Numbered from the stretch's first letter, positions 35,705-44,861 are shown. The stretch is DNA of 64,000 nucleotides from Paraburkholderia sp. BCC1886 (GCF_900996245.1 NZ_CAAJGK010000047.1:49913-113912), one strand, 5' to 3'. Numbers and translations are program-made. Notes: generated by a model not told the origin, from the letters alone.

Positions 35705-38044
35705 TCACATCCTCAATTTGGCATCGACGTAAAACGTGCGCCCCGGATACGGGTGATAGACGAAGTACCGCGCGTCGAACAGGTTGTCCACGCCGATACC
35801 AATCTCGCTCTTCGGCGTCGGCCGGAAAGTGAACCTGGCATCCGCGACCGTGTAGGAACTGGTGCCGCCGAACACATCGGGATTCGTATCGGTATTGGTC
35901 AACGTGTTGTATTGACGACCCGAATAGCGCGCCGCGAGCGTGAGCGCCGAGCGTTCGTCGATGTGCCAGGTGGCGGCCAGATCGACGCGCCACAAAGGAA
36001 TGCGGTAGAAGTACTTGCCGACGCTGGCCGGATTCTGCGCATTGGCGATGATTTTCGATTGCGTATAAGCGACGCTGCCCAGCAGATCGAGACCGCGAAC
36101 GAACACATCCTGTCCCGAGTAGCTCGTCTCCACGCCGCGCGAGCGCACCTTGCCGATGTTCTGGAAGTTCGTCACGTTGGGAATAACGGTCGTATCGGTC
36201 TGACTGAAAATCGTGTTCTTCACGTCGTCCTGAAACAGCGAGAAGTGGAACACGCCGTTCCAGTGCGCCCATTCCGCAGTGAGTTCTTTCGAGAGGTCGT
36301 CTTCCGGTTTCAGGTTCGGATTGTTGTTGACGATCGACGAGCCGTTGATTTGCCCCTGGAACAGTTCGCTAACGGTGGGAAAGCGGTACGCGCGAGCGAT
36401 CGACGCGCGCAAGGTCAATTCGTCGGTCACGTCGAACGACAGCGATGCTTTCGGCGACACGTGCTGGTCGCTCGCGTCGCTATACGGAATCGACGTGCCG
36501 GGCAGTGTTTGCGCTCCGCCATACGCCTGCCAGTCCTCGTATCGCGCGCCATAGACGAAAGTCCAGCGCGGCAAAAAACGCCATGCGTCCTGCGCGTAGA
36601 GCGCCTGGGTCTGCGTCTTGCCGACGAAGGCATTGGCGAACGCGTTGGCCGCCCCATCGCGCCAGTTCAGCGTGGTGTAGCTCTGGTTGTCGAGGAAGTA
36701 GTTGTCGTAGTGGTAACCGAAACTCAACGCATGGTTCGCCCAGCCGGCCTGTTTCGTCGCGGGCGTATACGTGCTGCGCAGGTCCAGCGTTTTCCAGCCG
36801 GTGCCGTCGCCGAAAATCACCGTGCCCGCTCCGTTGCCCGGCGCCCCCGAATTCGCGGTCCGTGCCACGCTATCGCCGATGTCGTAATACGAGGCGATTG
36901 CCTCGGCATTCCAGCCGGTGGCGTTGTGAGTTTTGAGCGTGAGCCCGTACAGCCAGTTTTCGCTGTGACCGAGACTCGGCGCCATGGCTGCGGCCGGAAT
37001 CGTGTATTCGTACCCGCCGATCGCGACCGTACCGCTGTATACCGGATTGCCGTTCGCGTCGCGCAAGAAGGTCGATGTCTGGCTATCGTACGTCTGGTGC
37101 CAGTAGCCGAGCGTGAAGCCCGCCTGCAGTGTCGGCGTGAAGTCGTACTGCATCTTCAGCTTGAACTGGTCCTGCACGGTGTGCTCGATGCCTTCGCCGT
37201 TCACGCCGAGCACCGCGGTCGGCGCGTTAGTCTGGTTGTTGTAGAAGTACGCACCGGTAACGGGCGTATCGCCGGCTTTCGCGGGCGTGGTCGACTGGTT
37301 GAGCGTCGCAAATTGCAGCGGTTGACTCGTGTTCTCCAGATGATTGACGCCGAGCCGGTACGAGAACTTGCCGATCCGGTCGCCGATGGTCGCGCTCGCT
37401 TCGCTGCCATTGAAATTCTGGTTCACGCCGAACAGGCTGAAGTGCTGTGTGAACGCCTTGACGTCGGCATCGGCTTCGAACTGCTTCGGCATGCGCGTGC
37501 TGATGAGTACGGTCGCGCCAAGCGAATTCCCCGGATAGATCGCGGAAAACGGCCCATAGATCACATCGACCTGCTGGATCTCGTCGGGGAACACCATCGA
37601 CCAGCGCGGCGGAAACGAAAAATTGTTGCCGAGCAGATTGCTCAGCAGCAGGCCGTCTGCATAGACGAGACCGCGTGCGCTCTGGCTATTACTGGTGCCG
37701 CGCACCGCGATCAGCGAATTCAGGTCGCCGATGAAGCGCTTGCGCACCGCGAGGTTCGGCATGTACTTCAGGACGTCTTCGGTATTGGTGACGTTCCAGT
37801 TGGCGAACTGGTCGCGGGTCACGGTCTCCACGGTGGCCGGCAGATTCGGATCGACGGCGCGCGGCGTGGCGCTCGCGGCCGTGTCGGTTGCGCTGCTCGC
37901 CTTGACACTGAGCGTCGGCAAGGTGGAATCGGCGCTGCTGTCCGCGTGAGCGGACACGCAAACGAAGGCCGGCACGAAAGCCGGGATGAGCGAACCGAAG
38001 CGACGCGCGTGCGTAGGCATCCTTCGCAAGGCGAAGTTGAACAT
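35705..38044 (-). CDS. TonB-dependent outer-membrane receptor 2
   Basis: A 779-aa receptor with signal peptide about 1-35 (cleavage after 'VSAHA'), and a plug domain about 65-190 ('PATVETVTRDQF', 'EDVLKYMPNLAVRKR', 'VRGTSNSQSARGLVYADG'). The barrel extends to the C-terminus, ending 'FYVDAKLRM'; a terminal Met instead of Phe is less usual. It lies between a DUF2946-like gene (97-bp gap) and the PepSY gene (58 bp), so the three probably form a metal-related operon. Similarity in domain order to copper or siderophore receptors cannot separate ligands. Confidence 0.9.
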   Translation of the reverse strand: MFNFALRRMPTHARRFGSLIPAFVPAFVCVSAHADSSADSTLPTLSVKASSATDTAASATPRAVDPNLPATVETVTRDQFANWNVTNTEDVLKYMPNLAVRKRFIGDLNSLIAVRGTSNSQSARGLVYADGLLLSNLLGNNFSFPPRWSMVFPDEIQQVDVIYGPFSAIYPGNSLGATVLISTRMPKQFEADADVKAFTQHFSLFGVNQNFNGSEASATIGDRIGKFSYRLGVNHLENTSQPLQFATLNQSTTPAKAGDTPVTGAYFYNNQTNAPTAVLGVNGEGIEHTVQDQFKLKMQYDFTPTLQAGFTLGYWHQTYDSQTSTFLRDANGNPVYSGTVAIGGYEYTIPAAAMAPSLGHSENWLYGLTLKTHNATGWNAEAIASYYDIGDSVARTANSGAPGNGAGTVIFGDGTGWKTLDLRSTYTPATKQAGWANHALSFGYHYDNYFLDNQSYTTLNWRDGAANAFANAFVGKTQTQALYAQDAWRFLPRWTFVYGARYEDWQAYGGAQTLPGTSIPYSDASDQHVSPKASLSFDVTDELTLRASIARAYRFPTVSELFQGQINGSSIVNNNPNLKPEDDLSKELTAEWAHWNGVFHFSLFQDDVKNTIFSQTDTTVIPNVTNFQNIGKVRSRGVETSYSGQDVFVRGLDLLGSVAYTQSKIIANAQNPASVGKYFYRIPLWRVDLAATWHIDERSALTLAARYSGRQYNTLTNTDTNPDVFGGTSSYTVADARFTFRPTPKSEIGIGVDNLFDARYFVYHPYPGRTFYVDAKLRM

Positions 38045-38141
38045 GATGGTTTCCTCGATGCATTGAACAGACGATCGCGCGCGCCCACGACGGGTGCTGC
38101 GTCTACGACGGCAAACGTGGCGCGATCAGGAACAACGACGG

Positions 38142-38570
38142 TCAGGAAACGGCAGGCGGGTCTCTGGGGCGTCCCGACGGGAACGCGCCAAGCGGTGTGA
38201 AGCGGGTGGAGAGCTCGGGCGGCAGGGTGCCGGCGAGCGTGAGTGCGGCGGGGGGTGCAACGACGGCGAGCGTCGGTACGGCAACGTGATGCTCGAGCAG
38301 ATGGCAATACCCGCAGGCGCCGAATGCGTCGTCATGACTGAGGTGAACCGGCGCGGTCAGATTGTCCGCCGACGCGCTTGCAGCCGCGCCAGCAGCCGCG
38401 CTTGCAGCCGCGCCCACACCGCCCGGCTGAAGCGCCGAACACAACGCGGCGATAGGCTCGTTCGCCTGAGCCGACGCCAGCAACTGACTCACCAGCGGCG
38501 CGAACACGACGAGCCACATGGCGACGAGGCCAAGCCATGCGGTCGAGCGGTTGCGGGAGCGTGAGGTCAT
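38142..38570 (-). CDS. DUF2946-like small membrane/periplasmic protein with CxxC-His motif
   Basis: A 142-aa protein with one hydrophobic helix near the N-terminus ('WLGLVAMWLVVFAPLVSQLLA'), an Ala-rich low-complexity segment, then a putative metal site 'HDDAFGACGYCHLLEHH' (about residues 92-108) and a Pro-rich tail. The helix plus ACGYC-H-x-H layout matches DUF2946 proteins, which tend to sit beside TonB receptors for copper or other metals. The ATG at 38570 is chosen by the family start; another ATG is at 38606 and a GTG at 38735. The frame stays open through the upstream minisatellite, which would encode (Thr-Ala-His)n if the GTG were used. No start has a strong ribosome binding site. Confidence 0.72.
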   Translation of the reverse strand: MTSRSRNRSTAWLGLVAMWLVVFAPLVSQLLASAQANEPIAALCSALQPGGVGAAASAAAGAAASASADNLTAPVHLSHDDAFGACGYCHLLEHHVAVPTLAVVAPPAALTLAGTLPPELSTRFTPLGAFPSGRPRDPPAVS

Positions 38571-38630
38571 GATGATCGTGAGCGAAGACGCGGGCGATTC
38601 TAGCATCGTCGCCACGGATTTTCCTGCCTG

Positions 38631-38720
38631 ATGCGCGGTATGCGCGGTATGCGCGGTATGCGCGGTATGCGCGGTATGCGCGGTATGCGCGGTATGCGCG
38701 GTAAGCGCGGTAAGCGCGGC
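38631..38720. repeat. 9-bp minisatellite, ten units
   Basis: Eight perfect tandem copies of ATGCGCGGT (38631-38702) are followed by two variants beginning AAGCGCGG (38703-38720). The array lies between the tandem-HTH LysR gene and the DUF2946-like start, in the likely promoter or leader of the metal operon. A 9-bp unit can change copy number by slippage without breaking a reading frame. Confidence 0.9.
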
Positions 38721-38760
38721 ATGTCCTGGATGCACGACATCGAACCACGGCTCCCGGAAC

Positions 38761-40086
38761 TCATACCCGCTTCGCCCGCCGCGTCGCGGTCGGACTGCCT
38801 GCCGGACCGAGCGTGCGCGCCATATCCACCAGCGACAAACGGATCGCGTCGATCAACGCGCGCGCGGCAGGCGAGGGCGTCGCCGCCGCGCGCAAGGTCA
38901 GACCGATCTCGCGCCGCGTGTTGTGCAAAGGTACATCGAGTACCGTCAGTTGCCCGGACTGTACTTCGTAATGCAATTGTTGCGCCGACAACGCAGCCAC
39001 CATGTCGGACCCCAACAGCAGTCCGCGAATCACCGCGAGGTCCGCGGTCTCCACGGTGGCCGACGGCGGTTTCGTCTTGAGCCGCTTGAATTGCGCTTCG
39101 AATAGCCCGCGTGCCGGCGCGTTGCTGCGCGGCAAGATCCATTTCGCGTCGCGCAAATCCATGATGCTGAGGTTTCGCGCCTGCGTCAGCGGATGATCGC
39201 GACGCGCGAGCACCACCATGTCTTCGGACATCAGGCGCTCGTTCCTGAGTCCGCTCGCGGCATCGTCGTCGCGTAACGCGCCGAGAATGAAGTCGATGTC
39301 GCCGGCCCGCAAGGCCGCAACGAGTGTTTCGTAGGCGCTTTCGTCCGTGACGACCCGCACGCCCGGATGCGCCTCGCTCATTCTCGCGATGGCGCTCGGT
39401 AGAATCAGCGTGCGCCCGAGCGGCAACGCGCCGACTGTCACCGAGCCCTGAATCTTGCCGTGCAAGGCGGCGATATCGTCGGGCACGTGACGCAATTCGT
39501 TCAGCGCGCGACGCACGTGCAGCAGGAACGTTTCGCCATCGGCGGTCAGCAGAATGCCGCGTGGGCTGCGATGAAACAGGCTGAGACCGGAACCGCTTTC
39601 GAGCACGCGAATCGCGCTGCTGACCGCGGGCTGACTGATGCCGAAGGTCTTCGCCGCACTCGGCATGTGCCGGTGACGCGCGAGCGCCGTGAGCAACTGC
39701 AGGCGCCGCGTATTGAGCAGATATGCCGGCAATGCGCCTTCGACGGCGGGCCGACGACGCGTCTGGCGGGCCGCGCACCACTGCGCGAGTTCTTCCAGTT
39801 CGGCGAAAATCCGCTCGCAGCGCTGCAGCACCGCGCGGCCGACAGGCGTGGGTTGCATGCCCGCGGGCTCGCGATCGAACAGCGGCTCGCCGAGGGCCGT
39901 TTCCAGTTCCTGCACGGAGCGCGTGACAGCCGACTGCGCGCGAAACAGCACGGCGGCCGCACGGGTGGCGCTGCCCACTTCGGCGACCAGCCGGAACACC
40001 CGCAATTGTGCGAGGTTCAGAAGCAGGCTCTTGCCGCTCGTAGACGCACGCGCAATAGCGATGCTCTGCTGGGTGTTATCGGTCAT
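38761..40086 (-). CDS. LysR-type regulator with two N-terminal DNA-binding domains
   Basis: A 441-aa LysR-type regulator, over 100 aa longer than usual (about 300). It carries two consecutive LysR helix-turn-helix domains. The first is at about residues 27-86 ('LRVFRLVAEVGSATRAAAVLF', 'AQSAVTRSVQELETALGEPLF'). The second is at about 126-187 ('LLTALARHRHMPSAAKTFGI', 'SQPAVSSAIRVLESGSGLSLF'). One effector-binding domain follows (about 213-420). Both recognition helices look intact. The gene is divergent from the FAD dehydrogenase gene, and a T-N11-A dyad lies in the gap. It probably controls that catabolic cluster. Confidence 0.88.
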   Translation of the reverse strand: MTDNTQQSIAIARASTSGKSLLLNLAQLRVFRLVAEVGSATRAAAVLFRAQSAVTRSVQELETALGEPLFDREPAGMQPTPVGRAVLQRCERIFAELEELAQWCAARQTRRRPAVEGALPAYLLNTRRLQLLTALARHRHMPSAAKTFGISQPAVSSAIRVLESGSGLSLFHRSPRGILLTADGETFLLHVRRALNELRHVPDDIAALHGKIQGSVTVGALPLGRTLILPSAIARMSEAHPGVRVVTDESAYETLVAALRAGDIDFILGALRDDDAASGLRNERLMSEDMVVLARRDHPLTQARNLSIMDLRDAKWILPRSNAPARGLFEAQFKRLKTKPPSATVETADLAVIRGLLLGSDMVAALSAQQLHYEVQSGQLTVLDVPLHNTRREIGLTLRAAATPSPAARALIDAIRLSLVDMARTLGPAGSPTATRRAKRV

Positions 40087-40200
40087 CGGCTTCGACTTGC
40101 GGTTCGACGGGTTGAATGGCGCTCAGTATAGCGACGCGGGGCCTACCGGCTTCCACTTGGTGCTTTCCCTAAGCGCCTCGCCGCCTGACCGGATAATCGA

Positions 40201-40215
40201 ATAACCATTGGTTAT
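40201..40215. promoter_or_regulatory. LysR-type binding site (T-N11-A dyad)
   Basis: ATAACCA-T-TGGTTAT is a perfect 7-bp inverted repeat around one base, containing T-N11-A (40202 to 40214), the classic LysR regulator box. It lies 115 bp upstream of the divergent LysR start and 142 bp before the FAD dehydrogenase start. The position fits a site controlling both. Confidence 0.7.
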
Positions 40216-40356
40216 GCGCTCACTCGAAAAACTCAATTGTTGGTAGTCTTCGGGAATGTCAAGATCACGGTCGGGAGACATCGCCCCTGCCTTCACACGC
40301 GGGGCGAGCCTGACAATGCGGCTTCTCGATCGCTCAACGAAATCCAGGCTGACCTC

Positions 40357-41769
40357 ATGACGGACTTGCAGCAAACACTCATCGAACAACTCGGCGACCA
40401 GTGCGTGTCGTTCGACGCCGGCGTTCTCGAAGCCCATGCGGGCGACTGGAGCGACGCACCGCGGCGCTCTCCGCAACTGGTGCTTACGCCACGCACGCCG
40501 GCCGACGTGGCTCGCGCGCTCGGCCTGCTGTCCCGACTCAAGCAGAAAGTCGTCGTGCAAGGCGGCCTCACGGGCCTCGCCGGCGGCGCGACGCCGCAAG
40601 CGGGCGAAGTGGCGATGTCGCTCGCCAAAATGAATGCGATCGAAGAGTTCGATCAACTCGGCGGCACCATCACGGTGGAAGCGGGGCTCTCGCTCGAGCA
40701 GCTTCAAACCCATGTGGAAGCGCAAGGCTGGTTCTTTCCGCTCGATCTCGGCGCGCGCGGCTCCTGCCAGATCGGCGGTAACGCGGCGACCAATGCGGGC
40801 GGCAACCGGGTGGTGCGCTTCGGCGTGATGCGCGATCTGATCCTCGGCATGGAAGTGGCGCTCGCCGACGGCACCGTGCTCACGATGATGAACAAGGTCA
40901 CCAAGAACACCACGGGCATCGACCTGAAGCAGCTTTTCATCGGCTCGGAAGGGATCCTCGGCGTCATCACGCGGCTCGTGCTGAAGCTCGAGCCGAAGCC
41001 GACGGTATCCAATACCGCGCTGTGCGCGCTCGGCTCGTTCGAGTCCGCCACGCTGCTGCTGAAAGAATTGCGGCGCGGCTTGCCGGCGCTGTCGTCGTTC
41101 GAGTTGATGTGGGACGACTTCATCACGGCCGCGATGGACGTCGGCGGCCTGAAGGCGCCGTTCGCGACGCGCTCGCCGGTGTACGTGCTCGTCGAAACGC
41201 TCGGCGCGGCCGAAGAGAGCGAGCGCCAGGCGCTCGAAGCGGTGCTCGAAGCCGCGCTGGAAAACGGCATTGTCGACGACGTGATCGTCGCGCAATCGCT
41301 CGATCATGCGCGGCAATTGTGGGCGTATCGCGAGACCGTCGGCGAGTTGCTCGGCAAGCTCAAGCCGCACGCCGCGTTCGACGTCGGCCTGCCGATGACC
41401 GCGATGGACGGCTTCGTCACGACCATGAAATCGACGCTGACGAAGCGCTTTCCGGAGCAGACGCATCTGTTCTTCGGCCATCTCGGCGACGGCAATCTGC
41501 ATCTGCTGTCGGGCCCGTACGCGGACCCCGCGGCCATGCATGAGGTCGAGGCACGCGTGTACGAGCAGGTTCGCGACGCGGGCGGCTGCATTTCCGCCGA
41601 GCATGGTATTGGCGTGATCAAGCAGGAATTCCTTCATCTGAGCCGTTCGCCGGCCGAAACCGATCTGATGCGCAAGCTGAAGGGCCTGCTGGACCCGAGC
41701 GGCATTCTGAACGACGCCCGAGTGATCGCCGGACCGCGCGAGGACGACAGCAGCGCCGCCATCCACTGA
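40357..41769 (+). CDS. FAD-linked 2-hydroxyacid dehydrogenase (GlcD/D-2-hydroxyglutarate dehydrogenase family)
   Basis: A 470-aa flavoprotein: FAD-binding PCMH domain about 1-220 ('VVVQGGLTGLAGGATP', 'GGNAATNAGGNRVVRFG', 'FIGSEGILGVIT') and a C-terminal substrate/cap domain about 225-460 with the metal/substrate histidines of 'FFGHLGDGNLHL' and 'SAEHGIGVIK'. The family oxidises D-2-hydroxyacids (D-lactate, D-2-hydroxyglutarate, glycolate, D-malate and similar), passing electrons to the respiratory chain. The ATG at 40357 begins the homology. It is first of a plus-strand cluster with LysR, aconitase-family and MFS genes, suggesting catabolism of a hydroxy di- or tricarboxylate. Substrate unknown. 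Confidence 0.88.
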   Translation: MTDLQQTLIEQLGDQCVSFDAGVLEAHAGDWSDAPRRSPQLVLTPRTPADVARALGLLSRLKQKVVVQGGLTGLAGGATPQAGEVAMSLAKMNAIEEFDQLGGTITVEAGLSLEQLQTHVEAQGWFFPLDLGARGSCQIGGNAATNAGGNRVVRFGVMRDLILGMEVALADGTVLTMMNKVTKNTTGIDLKQLFIGSEGILGVITRLVLKLEPKPTVSNTALCALGSFESATLLLKELRRGLPALSSFELMWDDFITAAMDVGGLKAPFATRSPVYVLVETLGAAEESERQALEAVLEAALENGIVDDVIVAQSLDHARQLWAYRETVGELLGKLKPHAAFDVGLPMTAMDGFVTTMKSTLTKRFPEQTHLFFGHLGDGNLHLLSGPYADPAAMHEVEARVYEQVRDAGGCISAEHGIGVIKQEFLHLSRSPAETDLMRKLKGLLDPSGILNDARVIAGPREDDSSAAIH

Positions 41770-41831
41770 AGCCGCCTTAGGCGTTTCGCACGGCACGCGT
41801 CACAATGTGCGCTTCAACGTGACGCGATGCC

Positions 41832-42758
41832 ATGGACACTCTCCTCAAGAAACTCGATCTCACTTCACTGCGTCTGTTCGTCGCCGTGTGTCAGGAGCGG
41901 AACATCGCGCGGGCCGCCGAGCGCGAGTTCATCGCGTCGTCCGCGGTAAGCCGGCGCATCGCCGAGATCGAGGCGGCGATCGGCTTGCCGGTCATTCAGC
42001 GGCAGTCGCGCGGTATTACCGTGACGCCCGTCGGCGAAACCGTGCTGCGTTACGCGCTCGCCATCATCGGCAATATCGAGCAGATGAGCGCCGAGCTGTC
42101 GCGCTTCACGTCGGGCGCGAAAGGGCGCGTGCGGGTGGTGGCGAACCTGTCGTCGATCGTGCAGTTCCTGCCGGAAGACGTCGCCGCGTTCGGGCGGGTT
42201 TTCCCGGACGTCTCGATCGAACTCGAAGAAGAAAACAGCACGGACGTCGTGCGGATAGTCGGCGAACATGGCGCGGACTTCGGTATCTGCAATCCTGTCG
42301 CCGGTATTCCCGTCGCCGGCAGCGATGCGTTCGAGCAGGTGCCTTACCGGCAGGACCGGCTCGCCGTGCTGGTGCCCGGCGGCCATCGACTTGCGGGCCG
42401 GTCGTCGGTCACGCCGGTCTCCTTTGTCGACCTGCTCGACGACAGTTTCGTCGGCCTGCGCAGCGAGAGCGCACTCACCCAGTTGCTCGCACAACAAGCG
42501 GCCGGTGCGGGACGGCCGCTCGACGTGAAAATTCGCGTCAGCAGTCTGGACGCGTTGTGCCGCATGGTGCACGCCGGCTTGGGTATCGCGATCGTGCCGG
42601 AGCAGGTCGGGCTGCTTTATCTGAACGCGCTCGATGTGCGTCTGCTGCCGCTGAGCGACGCGTGGGCCGTACGCCGGCTGGTGCTGATCTTCAAGGCGCG
42701 CGAGCAGTTGAGCGCGAGCGCGGCCGCGCTGGTCGGGTTCCTCGGCAATCGCGCCTGA
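41832..42758 (+). CDS. LysR-family transcriptional regulator
   Basis: A 308-aa regulator of usual size. The helix-turn-helix is at about residues 10-68 ('LRLFVAVCQERNIARAAEREF', 'ASSAVSRRIAEIEAAIGLPVI'), and the effector-binding domain about 95-300 ('GRVRVVANLSSIVQFLPEDV', 'ADFGICNPV', 'GLGIAIVPEQVG'). It is the second gene of the FAD dehydrogenase/aconitase-family/MFS cluster, 62 bp after the first and 153 bp before the third, and transcribed in the same direction. Lying inside the cluster rather than divergent from it is slightly unusual for LysR regulators. Two LysR proteins thus flank this pathway. Confidence 0.9.
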   Translation: MDTLLKKLDLTSLRLFVAVCQERNIARAAEREFIASSAVSRRIAEIEAAIGLPVIQRQSRGITVTPVGETVLRYALAIIGNIEQMSAELSRFTSGAKGRVRVVANLSSIVQFLPEDVAAFGRVFPDVSIELEEENSTDVVRIVGEHGADFGICNPVAGIPVAGSDAFEQVPYRQDRLAVLVPGGHRLAGRSSVTPVSFVDLLDDSFVGLRSESALTQLLAQQAAGAGRPLDVKIRVSSLDALCRMVHAGLGIAIVPEQVGLLYLNALDVRLLPLSDAWAVRRLVLIFKAREQLSASAAALVGFLGNRA

Positions 42759-42911
42759 CTGGCGTGCTCGCTGCGGCGCTCGCTGCGGCGCACAACGCAT
42801 CGCTAACACGCAATGCCACGGCGAACTCGCCAAACGAGAGGTCTGCGTTGCTCGACCAGCACTTCGGGCCGCCTCCTGTGCCGCTTATAGTGGGCGCAAG
42901 GAGAAAGCATC

Positions 42912-44861
42912 ATGAGCGATACGATTCGTCTGGACGGCCGCGTGCTGTACCTGTCACAAGATCCCGCGGTCGTCGAGGCGCAACTGGCGGGTGACAACAT
43001 CACGCGCGCTGCGGCGGGAGCGCTGCGCGATAACGTCTCGACCGACGAGATCACGCCCGTCACGGTCATGCTGACCTACGACGAGCGCCTCGGCCAGTTC
43101 CCGTATGTCGGCTTCAAGGCTGGCGAGCGCATGCCGATCGGCCGCCATGCCGTGAAAAACGGCGGCTTTCAGGTGACGGTGGCGGGCAAGCGTTACGGCA
43201 AGGGGTCGTCGCGCGAATCGAGTCCGCTAGCCGAACTCTCGGCGGGTATCCGGCTGATCGTCGCGGAAAGTTTCGAGCGCATCTATCAGCAGAACTGCGA
43301 CAACATCGGCATTCTCACCACCACGGATTTCACGGTGCTGGACCGGCTGATCGCGGGTGAAGCCGTGCCCATCGACGAGTTTCTCAAGGGACGCGACGCA
43401 CTCACGCAGCAGATCATCCGCAGCGGCGGACTGCTTGCGTATAGCAAATTTGCGGACTGGCCCGCGCCGCGTGAGCGCGACAGCGCGGGCGCGGCGCAAC
43501 CCGCCGCGCCGAAAACGCTGGTGGAAAAGATCATCGACCGGCATCTGCATCCGGGCGTTGCCAGCGCGGAACGTGGCGACGGCGTGTTCATCGCGGCCGA
43601 CTGGCGTTTCAGCCACGATTATTTCACCGGCATGTGCGCGCATCTGATGCACCGCGCGTTCGGCAAGCCCGCGCCGCTGCATGCGCCGGATCACATCATC
43701 GCGTTCCAGGATCACCTGGTGCTCGCGGCCGAAAGTATTCCGCACGTGCGCGACGGTTTGCTGCCGGGCGTCGCCAATCTGATGGAAGGCCACACCACCT
43801 TTTCGCGCGACTATCCGGTGCGCTCGCATGGCGCGCTCGACACTCTGCCGGGTTCGGAAGGCATCTGTCACGCGCTGATGGCCGAACAGTACGCGTTGCC
43901 CGGACAGGTGGCGTGCGGCACCGACTCGCATACGCCGCATTCCGGTGCGCTCGGCTGTCTCGCGTTCGGTGCGGGCGCAACGGAAATTGCCAATAGCTGG
44001 GTGACGGGCTACGTGCGCTGCAAAGTGCCGGAGACCTTGCGTATCGAGATCGACGGCAGCCTGCGCGACGGCGTGACCGCGAAAGACGTCGTGCTGCATC
44101 TGCTGCAGATGGACGCGATCCGCTCGGGCGGCGCCATCGGTCTCGTGTTCGAATACGGCGGCCCGGCAGTGCGCGCCATGTCGATCGACGAGCGCGCGAC
44201 CCTCACGAACATGGTCGCGGAACTCGGTGGATTCACCGGCATCGTCGAACCGGACGAGCGCACGGTGGCATTCCTGAAGGAGCGGCGCGGCGTCGATTTC
44301 GCACTTGAAAGCTGGATGAAAAGCGATGCGGGCGCGATCTATCGCGACACCATCCGCATCGACGCCGCCTCGCTCGAACCGATGCTCGCGCGCCCCGGCG
44401 ACCCGGGCAACGGCGTGAGTGCGCCGCAACTGGAGCAGGACGTCGCCATCGACATTGCGTACGGCGGATCGTGTACGGCAGGCAAGCGCGAAGACTTCGA
44501 TTTCTATCACGAGGTGCTGAGCTGGGGCGTGCAGCAGGGCTTGCGCGTACCCGAGCGCACGCGTCTGTATCTGCAATTCGGCACCATGGCGGTGCGTGCG
44601 TACTGCGAGGAACGGGGCTATCTGCCGGTCTTCGAACGGGCGGGTGTCACGCTGATCATGCCCGGCTGCGGTTCGTGCGCGAACTGTGGGCCGGGCCAGT
44701 CCGCCGACGCGAATCAGGTGACCATTAGCGCAATCAATCGTAATTTCCCGGGCCGCTCGGGCCCGGGCGATGTATGGCTCGCGAGTCCGTACACGGTCGC
44801 GGCGAGCGCATTGGCCGGAAAAATCACGACCTTCGAACAATTGAAGGCCGTGCGCCGCTAG
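42912..44861 (+). CDS. Aconitase-family hydro-lyase with permuted domain order
   Basis: A 649-aa [4Fe-4S] dehydratase of the aconitase/isopropylmalate isomerase superfamily. The swivel (LeuD-like) domain comes first (about 1-190: 'DNVSTDEITP' and 'RYGKGSSRESSPLAEL'). The catalytic LeuC-like domain follows (about 200-649) with 'CGTDSHTPHSG', 'GGSCTAGKREDF' and 'MPGCGSCANCGPG'. Probable cluster ligands are C521, C586 and C589. Single-chain aconitases carry the catalytic part first and the swivel last, so this is a permuted LeuD-LeuC fusion. Genes for a 2-hydroxyacid dehydrogenase and an MFS importer flank it, so it probably isomerises or hydrates a related di- or tricarboxylate. It is not a housekeeping aconitase; substrate unknown. 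RBS AAGGAGA precedes the ATG at 42912. Confidence 0.85.
   Translation: MSDTIRLDGRVLYLSQDPAVVEAQLAGDNITRAAAGALRDNVSTDEITPVTVMLTYDERLGQFPYVGFKAGERMPIGRHAVKNGGFQVTVAGKRYGKGSSRESSPLAELSAGIRLIVAESFERIYQQNCDNIGILTTTDFTVLDRLIAGEAVPIDEFLKGRDALTQQIIRSGGLLAYSKFADWPAPRERDSAGAAQPAAPKTLVEKIIDRHLHPGVASAERGDGVFIAADWRFSHDYFTGMCAHLMHRAFGKPAPLHAPDHIIAFQDHLVLAAESIPHVRDGLLPGVANLMEGHTTFSRDYPVRSHGALDTLPGSEGICHALMAEQYALPGQVACGTDSHTPHSGALGCLAFGAGATEIANSWVTGYVRCKVPETLRIEIDGSLRDGVTAKDVVLHLLQMDAIRSGGAIGLVFEYGGPAVRAMSIDERATLTNMVAELGGFTGIVEPDERTVAFLKERRGVDFALESWMKSDAGAIYRDTIRIDAASLEPMLARPGDPGNGVSAPQLEQDVAIDIAYGGSCTAGKREDFDFYHEVLSWGVQQGLRVPERTRLYLQFGTMAVRAYCEERGYLPVFERAGVTLIMPGCGSCANCGPGQSADANQVTISAINRNFPGRSGPGDVWLASPYTVAASALAGKITTFEQLKAVRR

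Noticed and set aside
35753..38200. An 815-codon plus-strand frame antisense to TonB receptor 2
   Set aside because: Composition is Arg/Val/Glu-rich without domains, and it lies opposite an intact receptor gene.
38631..38720. Tandem repeat as a CRISPR array
   Set aside because: Units are 9 bp and directly adjacent without spacers; it is a minisatellite.
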